Source of the DNA: JABCPE02 sp963520725
GTDB lineage: Bacteria; Bacteroidota; Bacteroidia; Flavobacteriales; Weeksellaceae
Length of the DNA: 57,634 nt
Direction of reading: 5' to 3'
Assembly: GCA_963520725.1 (NCBI GenBank)
Contig: CAUQSG010000004.1
Span: forward strand, 1 to 57,634
Positions within the stretch are counted from its first letter, which is position 1; each line of letters opens with the position of its first letter. The translations under genes were made by a program, and so were the position numbers. The notes under the pieces were generated by a model that was given only the letters and a program-made list of their open reading frames with translations, did no database searches and was not told the DNA's origin. Shown piece after piece: positions 9,702 through 18,452 of the stretch.

Positions 9702-10544
9702 ATGAAAAAGAATTTTGGAAAAGCAATAAGAATATTTTTGATAGATGGAAAACCTAATGGGAGAATGACTTGTGAACAATCCAATTGGACAGGGAAAGCT
9801 TATAAAATCCCAAAAGTCGAAATCAAAAATTGTGCAGACAGGCAAGATTTAAAAAATCCTGGTGTATATTTTCTTTTTGGTAAAGATGAGGAAGATGATG
9901 ATTTGGTCTACATTGGCGAAGCTGAAGATATTTTGGTAAGACTTAATCAGCATGTCTCTCAGAAAGACTTTTGGACGGAAACCATTGCTTTTATTAGTAA
10001 AGATGAAAACCTTAATAAAGCTCATATCAAATATTTAGAATATCGTTTATTTGAGATTGCAAAAGCGGCTCAAAGATATAAAATCCTTAATGGAAATACA
10101 CCGACTCAATCTTCTATCTCGGAATTAGACCAAGCAGAAATGGAGGAATTTATTGATAATGTAAAACTTTTAGTGAATACTTTAGGGCACAGAGTTTTTG
10201 ATGATAAACCAGAAATAAATTCTATAGAAAAAGAAGAAATTTTATATCTGGAAACAGGTAATGGAGATAGAGCATGTAAAGCCGTTGGAATGCAGACGAT
10301 AGAAGGTTTTTTAGTCTCAGAAGGCTCAAAAATTGCAGAAGAAACAACATTTTCCCTTCAAAAATCTATCCAACAGAAAATAGAGAATCTTATTTCTAAT
10401 GGAATAATCAAAGATTTTGTCTTTACAGAAAACTATATTTTTCCTAGCCCTTCAGCAGCAGCATGTGTAGTTACAGGTCGTTCTGCAAACGGTTTGAAAG
10501 AATGGAAAACAAAAGAAGGAATTTCACTAAAAGATCTAAAATAA
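9702..10544 (+). CDS. GIY-YIG nuclease-fold protein with DUF4357
   Basis: The 280-residue protein has a GIY-YIG-type core at about residues 45-130: GVYFLFGKDE, then DLVYIGEAEDILVRLNQH. A C-terminal DUF4357 domain ends in SPSAAACVVTGRSANGLKEW. Proteins with this architecture are common and uncharacterised; some lie near restriction systems. The first motif reads GVY and the second VYIGEA, so the nuclease core looks intact, but I cannot say whether it cuts DNA. It sits in the core genome between the GH3-family and MFS genes with gaps of 6 and 3 bp, so the three are probably one transcript. Confidence 0.85.
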   Translation: MKKNFGKAIRIFLIDGKPNGRMTCEQSNWTGKAYKIPKVEIKNCADRQDLKNPGVYFLFGKDEEDDDLVYIGEAEDILVRLNQHVSQKDFWTETIAFISKDENLNKAHIKYLEYRLFEIAKAAQRYKILNGNTPTQSSISELDQAEMEEFIDNVKLLVNTLGHRVFDDKPEINSIEKEEILYLETGNGDRACKAVGMQTIEGFLVSEGSKIAEETTFSLQKSIQQKIENLISNGIIKDFVFTENYIFPSPSAAACVVTGRSANGLKEWKTKEGISLKDLK

Positions 10545-10547
10545 ACG

Positions 10548-11792
10548 ATGAACCTAAAAATATCACTTGACGCTCTGAAAGCCTTAAAGAATCAGGAGTT
10601 TAGAAACCTTATTACAGGGCGGTTTTTTATTATTCTCGCCTTTAAGATGACCTCCACGCTTTTGGGCTGGTGGGTTTATGAGCTGACAGGCGACCCGTTT
10701 TCTATTGGGCTGATTGGTCTGTCTGAGGTGATTCCTGCGGTAGGATGCGCCTTGTACGCTGGGCATTTCATTGATATGAACGAAAAGAGAAGGCTTTTGC
10801 TCGTTTGCAATTTTGCTTATGTTATTCTTCTCGGGTCGTTGCTTATTCCTGCTTGGTTTCAGGGAAATTTAGAATTTACTAATGATGAGGTCACTTATTT
10901 TATTTATTTCGTTGTTTTTCTTACAGGGATTGCACGATCTTTTCTTGGGCCTATTGTCCCTGCGATGATACCTAAAATCGTTAGCAAAGAACTTCTCCCA
11001 AGAGCCATTACGATCAATCAGACTACATTTTTGGCGGCATCGGTCATGGGACATGCGATGTGTGGATTTTTGGTTTCTTTATTACAAATTAAGGGAACAT
11101 TAGTAGTGATCGTTTCTTCCTTATTTGTGGCTTTCTTTTTTTATTTTAAAACAAAACCACAGCATTCGGAATTTAAAGACCAAGAAGTCAATGTTTACGA
11201 GAGTATAAAGGAAGGGCTGAATTATATATTTAAGACAAAAGAAATTGTAGGCGCTTTGACATTGGATTTGTTTGCCGTGCTTTTTGGTGGCGCTGTGGCT
11301 CTTATTCCTGTTTTTGCAAAGGATATTTTGCAGCTGGGCGCGGTGGGCTACGGCTTTCTGAATGCGGCATCGGACATTGGGGCAGGGATTTCAATTTTTA
11401 CACTGACTTTCTTTCCTTTGAGAAGAAATCAAGGTAAGCTTCTGCTTTTCAGTGTTTTTGGATTTGGGGCATGCATTTTGCTCTTTGGAATTTCAGAATA
11501 TTTTATTTTATCATTTTTAGCATTGCTGATGAGTGGTATTTTGGATGGCGTAAGTGGGGTTATTAGAGGAACGATAGTTCAGCTGAAAACACCTGACCAT
11601 ATGAGAGGAAGAGTGATGAGTGTCAATAGTATGTTCGTGATGTCTAGTAATGAGCTGGGGCAGTTTGAAAGCGGAGTGGCAGCAAGGCTTTTCGGGGCGG
11701 TAAATGCCGTGGTTATAGGCGGTTCTATCACGATGCTTATCGCTGTGGTGGTGAGACTTACCTCTCCAAAACTGAGGGAAATGGAGTATTAG
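10548..11792 (+). CDS. MFS transporter (EntS/MFS_3-like exporter)
   Basis: The 414-residue membrane protein has about 12 predicted helices, with the MFS loop motif appearing as AGHFIDMNEKRRLLL between helices 2 and 3. The overall pattern (LRGRVMS-like 'MRGRVMSVNSMFV', 'GVIRGTIVQLKTPD') fits the MFS_3/enterobactin-exporter-like branch. Those proteins export siderophores or drugs by proton antiport across the inner membrane. The actual substrate is unknown. It starts 3 bp after the GIY-YIG gene stop. Confidence 0.87.
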   Translation: MNLKISLDALKALKNQEFRNLITGRFFIILAFKMTSTLLGWWVYELTGDPFSIGLIGLSEVIPAVGCALYAGHFIDMNEKRRLLLVCNFAYVILLGSLLIPAWFQGNLEFTNDEVTYFIYFVVFLTGIARSFLGPIVPAMIPKIVSKELLPRAITINQTTFLAASVMGHAMCGFLVSLLQIKGTLVVIVSSLFVAFFFYFKTKPQHSEFKDQEVNVYESIKEGLNYIFKTKEIVGALTLDLFAVLFGGAVALIPVFAKDILQLGAVGYGFLNAASDIGAGISIFTLTFFPLRRNQGKLLLFSVFGFGACILLFGISEYFILSFLALLMSGILDGVSGVIRGTIVQLKTPDHMRGRVMSVNSMFVMSSNELGQFESGVAARLFGAVNAVVIGGSITMLIAVVVRLTSPKLREMEY

Positions 11793-11838
11793 ATTTGCGG
11801 GAATGAAAAAATAATTTTAATTTTAACCTATAAAAAAG

Positions 11839-11867
11839 TTGAATTGTATTCAAAATTCATATATTTG
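11839..11867 (+). promoter_or_regulatory. Promoter for acpP operon
   Basis: TTG at 11839-11841 and TATATTTG at 11860-11867 are separated by 18 bp. This is a close match to the Bacteroidota housekeeping promoter (TTG-N~18-TAnnTTTG). The ATG of acpP lies 30 bp downstream, an ordinary leader length. Confidence 0.75.
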
Positions 11868-11897
11868 CACAAAAATAAATTTAAAAATTATATTGTT

Positions 11898-12134
11898 ATG
11901 TCAGACATTACATCTAGAGTAAAAGCTATCATTGCTGATAAGCTTGATGTTGAAGAAACAGAAGTAACTCCAGAAGCTAGCTTCACTAATGATTTAGGAG
12001 CTGATTCTTTGGATACAGTAGAATTGATCATGGAATTTGAAAAAGAATTTAACATTCAAATCCCAGATGACCAAGCTGAAAAAATTCAGACTGTAGGTCA
12101 TGCAATCGCTTACATCGAGGAAGTGATTAAGTAG
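11898..12134 (+). CDS. acpP: Acyl carrier protein
   Basis: The 78-residue acidic helical protein carries the phosphopantetheine serine in GADSLDTVE. It carries growing fatty-acyl chains in type II fatty acid synthesis. The open frame extends 54 bp further upstream, but MSDITSRVKAI is the family N-terminus and the upstream part overlaps the promoter, so I start at 11898. It is followed 30 bp later by fabF, the ketosynthase that acts on it, in the conserved order acpP-fabF-rnc. Confidence 0.97.
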   Translation: MSDITSRVKAIIADKLDVEETEVTPEASFTNDLGADSLDTVELIMEFEKEFNIQIPDDQAEKIQTVGHAIAYIEEVIK

Positions 12135-12164
12135 TAATTGTTTTACTGAAAAACTAAAAAAATT

Positions 12165-13409
12165 ATGGAATTAAAGAGAGTAGTAGTTACAGGTTTTGGA
12201 GCCATTACGCCACTGGGCAGTAATGCACAGGAATATTGGGAAAATCTCACTAAGGGTGTAAGTGGTGCTGCACCTATTACTCTTTTTGATTCTACTAATT
12301 TTAAAACTCAATTTGCTTGTGAAGTCAAAAATTTTGATCCTCTTGCTCATTTTGATAAGAAAGAGGCCAAGAAAATGGACAGAAACACACAGTTGGGGAT
12401 TGTTGCAGCAAGAGAAGCTGTGGCACATAGTAGAATAATAGAAGATGAGGTAAACAAGGATAGAGTAGGTGTAGTTTGGGGTTCTGGAATTGGAGGATTA
12501 GGAACTTTTGAAGCCGAAGTTTTAGGCTGGGCAAATACAGATGTTCCAAGGTTTAATCCGTTCTTTATTCCTAAGATGATAGCTGATATCACGCCAGGGA
12601 ATATATCTATAGAATATGGATTCCACGGGCCGAATTATACTACTGTTTCTGCGTGTGCATCATCAACCAATGCTCTGATAGATGCTAAAATGCTTATCCA
12701 ATTAGGAAAAGCAGATGTTATCGTATGTGGAGGGTCAGAAGCTGCTGTTACAGCCAGTGGTGTGGGAGGCTTTAATGCCTTGATGGCACTTTCTACAAGA
12801 AATGATGATCCGAAAACAGCATCTAGACCATTTGACAAAGATCGTGATGGTTTTGTTCTTGGAGAAGGGGCAGGTTGTATTATTCTTGAAGAATATGAGC
12901 ACGCCGTAAAGCGAGGAGCAACTATCTATGCAGAGCTAAAAGGAGCAGGTCTAAGTGCTGATGCTTACCACATGACAGCTCCACATCCAGAAGGATTGGG
13001 AGCATATCTTGTGATGAAAAACTGTTTAGAAGATGCTGGTGTTCAGCCTAATGAGGTGGATCATATCAATATGCATGGTACATCTACACCTCTTGGGGAT
13101 GTAGCAGAATCTAGTGCTATCGCTAAACTGTTCGGAGAACATGCTTATAATATTCAAATCAACTCTACAAAATCTATGACAGGGCATCTCCTAGGTGCGG
13201 CAGGTGTTATAGAAGCTATAGCAGCATTAGGAACCATTGTTCATGGTGTGGTGCCTCCTACTATCAATCATTTTACTGATGATGAACAGATAGACTCTCG
13301 TCTTAATTTTACATTCAATAAAGCTGTTCAGAGAGATGTGAAAGTAGCAATGAGTAATACTTTCGGTTTCGGAGGACATAATGCCTGTGTTCTATTTAAG
13401 AAAATCTAA
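12165..13409 (+). CDS. fabF: Beta-ketoacyl-ACP synthase II
   Basis: This is a full-length 414-residue KAS II. The catalytic cysteine lies in SACASSTNA, and the two histidines in HGTSTPLGD and KSMTGHLLGAAG. The glycine-rich end NTFGFGGHNACV is present. It condenses malonyl-ACP with acyl-ACP to elongate fatty acids. It follows acpP, and its stop codon overlaps the rnc start by one base (TAATG), so the two genes are translationally coupled. Confidence 0.97.
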   Translation: MELKRVVVTGFGAITPLGSNAQEYWENLTKGVSGAAPITLFDSTNFKTQFACEVKNFDPLAHFDKKEAKKMDRNTQLGIVAAREAVAHSRIIEDEVNKDRVGVVWGSGIGGLGTFEAEVLGWANTDVPRFNPFFIPKMIADITPGNISIEYGFHGPNYTTVSACASSTNALIDAKMLIQLGKADVIVCGGSEAAVTASGVGGFNALMALSTRNDDPKTASRPFDKDRDGFVLGEGAGCIILEEYEHAVKRGATIYAELKGAGLSADAYHMTAPHPEGLGAYLVMKNCLEDAGVQPNEVDHINMHGTSTPLGDVAESSAIAKLFGEHAYNIQINSTKSMTGHLLGAAGVIEAIAALGTIVHGVVPPTINHFTDDEQIDSRLNFTFNKAVQRDVKVAMSNTFGFGGHNACVLFKKI

Positions 13410-14170
13410 TGAATAAGATTAGGAGGTATATTTCAGACTTTCTATTAAAGAAAAGAAGAGATACAAAATACCCCGATAGGGATCTGAAATTTATTGCCGA
13501 GATTAGTAAACTCGTTGGATTTAAAATCCAAGATATAGAGCTATACAGAGAGGCTTTTTCCTTAAAAAAAAATTCTAAAGATGGTGGCTGTTCCAAGAAC
13601 TATGAGAGACTCGAGTTTTTGGGGGATGCTATGATAGGAAGTATCATTTCTTATTATCTGTACGAGAACTATCCTAATCACAATGAAGGCTATCTCACAC
13701 AGATGAAATCAAAGATTGTCAATAGACAAAATCTTAATCGCTTGGGTGAACAGTTGTGTTTGACCAGTTATATTCAGAATTCTAAATTACAAGTTTTAGG
13801 AGAAAATATTTCGGGGAATTTGTTAGAAGCTTTGGTGGGAGCGGTATATTTGGATGCTAATTATGAAATGTGCCAGTCCGTTGTCGAAAGATGGCTCCTT
13901 AACCCAAGTGAGATTACTAGAATAGAAAACAAAATAGTAAGTTACAAGAGCCTTCTTCTGGAATGGGGACAGAAAAAGAAAGTGAAGATACAATATGAAA
14001 CTGCTGAGGAGCTCCTGCCTAATAAGAGTATTTGCTTCAGATGTTCGGTCTTGCTTAATGAAGAAAAAGTAGGCTGCGCCTCTGAGTCTTCAAAGAAAAA
14101 AGCTGAAGAAAAAGCGGCTAAAAGAGCGTTTTATGCATTAAATAAAAGAGAAAATATCCTTGAAAAATAA
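13409..14170 (+). CDS. rnc: Ribonuclease III
   Basis: The 253-residue protein has the RNase III signature YERLEFLGDAMIG, with its acidic metal ligands, and a second catalytic block at NLLEALVGAVYLD. A C-terminal double-stranded RNA-binding domain covers about residues 180-245 and ends in the lysine/alanine-rich helix KKKAEEKAAKRAFYAL. It processes rRNA precursors and other double-stranded RNA. Its start overlaps the fabF stop and its end overlaps the next gene by 11 bp. Confidence 0.96.
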   Translation: MNKIRRYISDFLLKKRRDTKYPDRDLKFIAEISKLVGFKIQDIELYREAFSLKKNSKDGGCSKNYERLEFLGDAMIGSIISYYLYENYPNHNEGYLTQMKSKIVNRQNLNRLGEQLCLTSYIQNSKLQVLGENISGNLLEALVGAVYLDANYEMCQSVVERWLLNPSEITRIENKIVSYKSLLLEWGQKKKVKIQYETAEELLPNKSICFRCSVLLNEEKVGCASESSKKKAEEKAAKRAFYALNKRENILEK

Positions 14171-14613
14171 TAAAATTTTCCTTGATTTTGAAGAAGAAGA
14201 AATTCTAATAGGGTTGATAAAATTGAAACAACAAATATCTCATCACGAGCTGTTTTTCAAGGTAAATCAACTCAATTTGTTTAATTTTTATAGAGCCAAT
14301 GACTTAATAGCGGAGGATTATTTTAGACATTATAAGTTTCCAAAGTTTGAAACTTATGATGAAATTACACAGGCTAAATTTACTATCTTTGCTAACAAGT
14401 CTTTTTGGTCTGAAACAAAACAAACAAGTCCAAATGAACTTTTCCAGCAAGGAGACGAAGAAAAATATTTTATAGATAAAGAAGTAGATTATATAATCTT
14501 TTCAAAAGACGGTTGGGAGGATTTTTCTAATATAAATTTTCCTCAGGATTGGGTGGATTCTGTAGAAGAATTCCAGCTGTCTTCAGAACACGAACTATAC
14601 CAAATAATAATTT

Positions 14614-14624
<11 letters not shown>
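14160..14624 (+). CDS. IPExxxVDY-family protein
   Basis: This 154-residue protein lies between rnc and pyk, the conserved position of the IPExxxVDY family in Flavobacteriia. The name-giving motif is seen in a degenerate form as FIDKEVDYIIFS. Its function is unknown. No ATG precedes the conserved region, so translation must begin at the TTG at 14160, which overlaps the rnc stop. That arrangement suggests re-initiation by ribosomes finishing rnc. The 3' end overlaps pyk by 11 bp. Confidence 0.85.
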
Positions 14625-16062
<1,438 letters not shown>

Positions 16063-16097
16063 AATATTGTTTAATCTAAAATTGATAAAATAAAATT

Positions 16098-16508
16098 ATG
16101 TATCCAGAAGAATTGGTAATTCCTATGAAGGAAGAACTTACAGAAAATGGTTTCAAAGATCTTACAACGCCAGAGCAGGTTGTAGAAGCACTTGGGCAGA
16201 AAGGGACAACGCTATTGGTTATCAACTCCGTGTGTGGTTGCTCTGCTGGAGCAGCGAGACCAGGGGTGCTTTATTCCCTTACAGGAGATAAGAAACCAGA
16301 TCATTTAGTGACTGCTTTTGCAGGATTTGATACGGAAGCTGTAGCAGAAGCGAGAAAGCACATGGCACCATTCCCGCCGTCTTCTCCATCTATTGCTTTG
16401 TTCAAAGATGGCGAGCTTGTTCATATGATAGAAAGACATCATATAGAAGGACATCCAGCAGGAGCTATCGCTGCTAATTTGCAAGCAGCTTATGAAGAGT
16501 TCTGCTAA
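16098..16508 (+). CDS. BrxA/BrxB-family bacilliredoxin
   Basis: The 136-residue thioredoxin-fold protein carries the CGC active site in NSVCGCSAGAARP, diagnostic of the BrxA/BrxB (YphP/YqiW) family. In bacilli these remove bacillithiol from oxidised proteins; Bacteroidota have many such members, and whether this host makes bacillithiol is not shown here. It is the last core gene before the island and is followed by a strong terminator. Confidence 0.92.
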   Translation: MYPEELVIPMKEELTENGFKDLTTPEQVVEALGQKGTTLLVINSVCGCSAGAARPGVLYSLTGDKKPDHLVTAFAGFDTEAVAEARKHMAPFPPSSPSIALFKDGELVHMIERHHIEGHPAGAIAANLQAAYEEFC

Positions 16509-16530
16509 AATACTTTTTAGAAAAAGAATA

Positions 16531-16560
16531 AAGCCAATCTTTAATTACAAAGATTGGCTT
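16531..16560 (+). terminator. Intrinsic terminator after the bacilliredoxin gene
   Basis: A perfect 12-bp stem (16531-16542 with 16549-16560) with a 6-nt loop is followed by a T-rich tail. It ends 52 bp after the bacilliredoxin stop codon. Confidence 0.85.
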
Positions 16561-16643
16561 TATTTATTTTTATGAGAAAATTATTTTTAAAACTATTTTA
16601 AATGGATATAAAATTTAATAAAATGTAAATATTATAAAAAGAA

Positions 16644-16677
16644 AAAACCTTGGCAATCAGTGGATTATCAAGGTTTT
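16644..16677 (-). terminator. Original terminator of the tRNA operon, now separated by the island
   Basis: AAAACCTTG at 16644-16652 pairs with CAAGGTTTT at 16669-16677. Read on the minus strand the hairpin ends in a run of Ts. It sits 4 bp beyond the duplicated tRNA-Leu 3' end, so before insertion it lay directly downstream of the minus-strand tRNA operon. Confidence 0.65.
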
Positions 16678-16680
16678 AGA

Positions 16681-16697
16681 GTACCCCAGGCGGGACT
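16681..16697. repeat. att core, distal copy (duplicate of tRNA-Leu 3' end)
   Basis: GTACCCCAGGCGGGACT is identical to 31514-31530, where it forms the 3' end of tRNA-Leu(UAA). The homology stops on both sides, as expected for a site-specific recombination core. The next bases (ACATATAATA) are island DNA. Confidence 0.92.
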
Positions 16698-16745
16698 ACA
16701 TATAATAATTGATTATCAATAACTTATATTTAATATTTTATTTTT

Positions 16746-16765
16746 GACACCACATTGGACACCAC
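16746..16765. repeat. Direct pair of GACACCAC sites near the left island end
   Basis: GACACCAC occurs at 16746-16753 and again at 16758-16765, 12 bp apart. The wider string TTGACACCACATT (16744-16756) recurs inverted at 31322-31334 at the other end of the island. Repeats at such positions are what arm-type binding sites of tyrosine integrases look like. This is inference from placement and sequence only. Confidence 0.6.
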
Positions 16766-16785
16766 TAAAAAGAGATTAAAAGTTT

Positions 16786-17901
16786 TTATACCCTTACAAG
16801 TTTTAATAATGTTTCAAAAGAATATAAAGCAGGGGTTCTGCCTGATGCTGGTTCTTTCACAATAATATATCCTTCTTTTATCAACTTTTTGATAATATTT
16901 CCAGCAGTGGCGGGAGGCATCTTAGTGTTGGAGATAAATTTATTATTTCTAAAAACGGGATAAGTAAAAATAAAATCAAGAACTTCCATGCTCCATTTTG
17001 AGGCCAATAATTCTGAAAAGTCATTTTTAAGTTTTTCATAAAGCGTTTTGATTTCCTCAGCTATTTTTAAATTATCTTCAGCTTGTTCTTTTACTGCTCT
17101 TAAGAAGAATTTAATCCAATTATTCCATATATTCTTTTCAGACACCTCCCTCATTAAATCTATATATTCTTCTTTGTGTATTTCAAAGTACTTACTGATA
17201 TAGAAATGAGGTTGAGAAATAATCCCTGCTTTCCATAAATATAAAGTTATTAACATTCTTCCTATTCTTCCATTTCCATCTTTGAAAGGATGTAACGCTT
17301 CAAATTCAAGGTGCATTAGAGCAGTTTTAATAAGTGTTGGAATATCGCTTTTTTCTAAGAAATCAAACAATTTGTCTAATCCCTCAGATAGTTTTTCTGG
17401 GCTGATGGGTATAAATTGTATTTCTTTCTTAATTCTATCGGCAAGGTAATTTTGCTCTTTTTTAAATTCCCCAGGTGTTTTATCTGCTCCTCTGCCATAA
17501 TAAAGTAATTGCTGATGCATTTGTTTTATTAAACTAGTAGAAAACATATACCCATCATCTAAAGCACCTTGCGTGCTTTTAAGGGTTCTTTGGTAAAGTA
17601 TAGTTTCTATAACTTCGGAACGCGTTTTTAGATCAGTATTATTTTCGCTGTCTGCTTCATATTGCAAGATTTCATCTATTGTACTAATAGTCCCTTCAAT
17701 ACGAGATGAAATTACGGCTTCTTGATTCCTAAGAGGGGCAAGTAGTATTTCGTTGTTATGTAAGTTTTTCAGCATTTGGTCGAATCTTGCCAACACTTCT
17801 GTAGCCTCTAATAATTCTTTGATAAAAGAACCATAATCAATAGAATTAGGAGGAAACTTATCGTAATGATATTGTACTGCGTTACTTAAATTATAATCCA
17901 T
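16786..17901 (-). CDS. Fic-domain protein (predicted AMP-transferase), class II
   Basis: The 371-residue protein carries the full Fic catalytic motif HPFKDGNGR (H204-R212). In the N-terminal region the motif SSRIEG (S65 to E69-G70) fits the inhibitory [S/T]xxxE[G/N] helix of class II Fic proteins. A winged-helix-like C-terminal region (about 290-371, MPPATAGNIIKKLIKEGYI) suggests DNA or partner binding. Fic enzymes transfer AMP or related groups from ATP to target proteins. It lies just inside the left island end, is transcribed toward the boundary, and faces away from the dnd operon, so it is a separate cargo gene. A repeat array lies in its promoter region. Confidence 0.92.
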   Translation of the reverse strand: MDYNLSNAVQYHYDKFPPNSIDYGSFIKELLEATEVLARFDQMLKNLHNNEILLAPLRNQEAVISSRIEGTISTIDEILQYEADSENNTDLKTRSEVIETILYQRTLKSTQGALDDGYMFSTSLIKQMHQQLLYYGRGADKTPGEFKKEQNYLADRIKKEIQFIPISPEKLSEGLDKLFDFLEKSDIPTLIKTALMHLEFEALHPFKDGNGRIGRMLITLYLWKAGIISQPHFYISKYFEIHKEEYIDLMREVSEKNIWNNWIKFFLRAVKEQAEDNLKIAEEIKTLYEKLKNDFSELLASKWSMEVLDFIFTYPVFRNNKFISNTKMPPATAGNIIKKLIKEGYIIVKEPASGRTPALYSFETLLKLVRV

Positions 17902-17948
17902 TTTTACTTATATACTTGCAAAAGTATAAAATAATATACAAAAACGGA

Positions 17949-18086
17949 TATTTGTTTACAGGATTTTGTTATAAATTGTTCACAAATGGATTTGTTTACA
18001 ATTTTTGAATACAAAGTTATTTGTTTACAGGATTTTGTTATAAATTGTTCACAAATGGATTTGATTACAATTTTTGAATACTAAGC
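17949..18086. repeat. Two-copy 69-bp tandem repeat upstream of the Fic gene
   Basis: The second unit begins 69 bp after the first (TTTGTTTACAGG at 17951 and 18020) and differs from it at only a few bases. Within the array TTTG(T/A)TTACA occurs four times (17951, 17991, 18020, 18060), and each unit also has the opposed TTGTTCACAAA. This looks like clustered protein-binding sites, for example operators for autoregulation of the Fic gene by its own C-terminal winged-helix region. Iterons are another option. Confidence 0.8.
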
Positions 18087-18215
18087 TATTTATATATAAA
18101 CAGTCCATAAATCATTTTATAATCTTATGTAATATAAGCTATAATTTATTCAATGATTACTTATTTTTGTAAAAATAAAATGGAAAGTCTTTTTATGTTT
18201 TGATAAAAATTTGTA

Positions 18216-18223
18216 TATATTTG
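18216..18223 (+). promoter_or_regulatory. -7 promoter box for the structured leader and dnd operon
   Basis: TATATTTG, followed by CA, is identical to the -7 boxes of acpP (11860) and of the tRNA operon in this window. The -33 element is poor: TTTATG ends at 18197 with an 18-bp spacer. A transcript would begin near 18228, just before the folded region. Confidence 0.55.
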
Positions 18224-18241
18224 CAAGGACATCAACGACAT

Positions 18242-18422
18242 AAAAAGTGTAAACTTTTTTGCTTTGTTCAAGTAGAACGACCAATTTTATTAGAAGAGTA
18301 AAGGCAAAACAAGTTGGCACACTTACTATATCCTATAGTGAGTGGCTTTCCATTGTTTTTATACTCTTAGGTTTTGGTCGACCTTACTGAACAAAAGCGT
18401 GGAAAAGCCCCTCGCTTTTTTT
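18242..18422 (+). ncRNA. Strongly folded ~180-nt leader or small RNA upstream of dndC
   Basis: Paired segments nest into one long rod. 18261-18269 pairs with 18389-18398 (one bulge), 18271-18274 with 18385-18388, 18278-18284 (CGACCAA) with 18374-18380, 18294-18300 with 18362-18368, and 18306-18312 with 18353-18359. An apical hairpin pairs 18320-18330 with 18334-18344 (11 bp, one G:T). A small hairpin precedes it (18242-18248 with 18253-18259). No open reading frame occupies the stretch 17902-18452. The AAAAGC at 18393-18398 can pair either with the 5' end of the rod or with the terminator arm, which is the logic of an attenuator. It could equally be a free-standing small RNA. I do not recognise a known RNA family. 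Confidence 0.65.
18393..18422 (+). terminator. Intrinsic terminator ahead of dndC
   Basis: AAAAGCG (18393-18399) pairs with CGCTTTT (18413-18419), followed by a run of Ts. It ends about 30 bp before the dndC start codon. A dnd transcript starting at 18228 must read through it, so it either attenuates the operon or ends a separate small RNA. Confidence 0.75.
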
Positions 18423-18452
18423 GTTTTTAACAATAAAAATAACAATAGATAA

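Noticed and set aside
9702..10544. A GIY-YIG homing endonuclease or mobile element
   Set aside because: It lies in a tight core gene cluster, has no flanking repeats, and its DUF4357 tail is typical of stand-alone housekeeping-type proteins.
16681..16697. A tRNA gene fragment as a decayed tRNA
   Set aside because: Only the 17 bp shared with the intact tRNA-Leu are present and the homology ends sharply. An att duplication explains it fully.
17949..18086. A CRISPR array
   Set aside because: Only two long near-identical units follow each other directly, without unique spacers, and no cas genes are present.
18242..18422. A retron msr-msd RNA
   Set aside because: The fold is retron-like at first sight, but there is no reverse transcriptase gene anywhere in the island.
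18242..18422. The 6S-Flavo RNA or another known family
   Set aside because: I cannot match its conserved sequence, and a housekeeping RNA inside a mobile island would be odd. Left as an unassigned RNA; a covariance-model search would decide.
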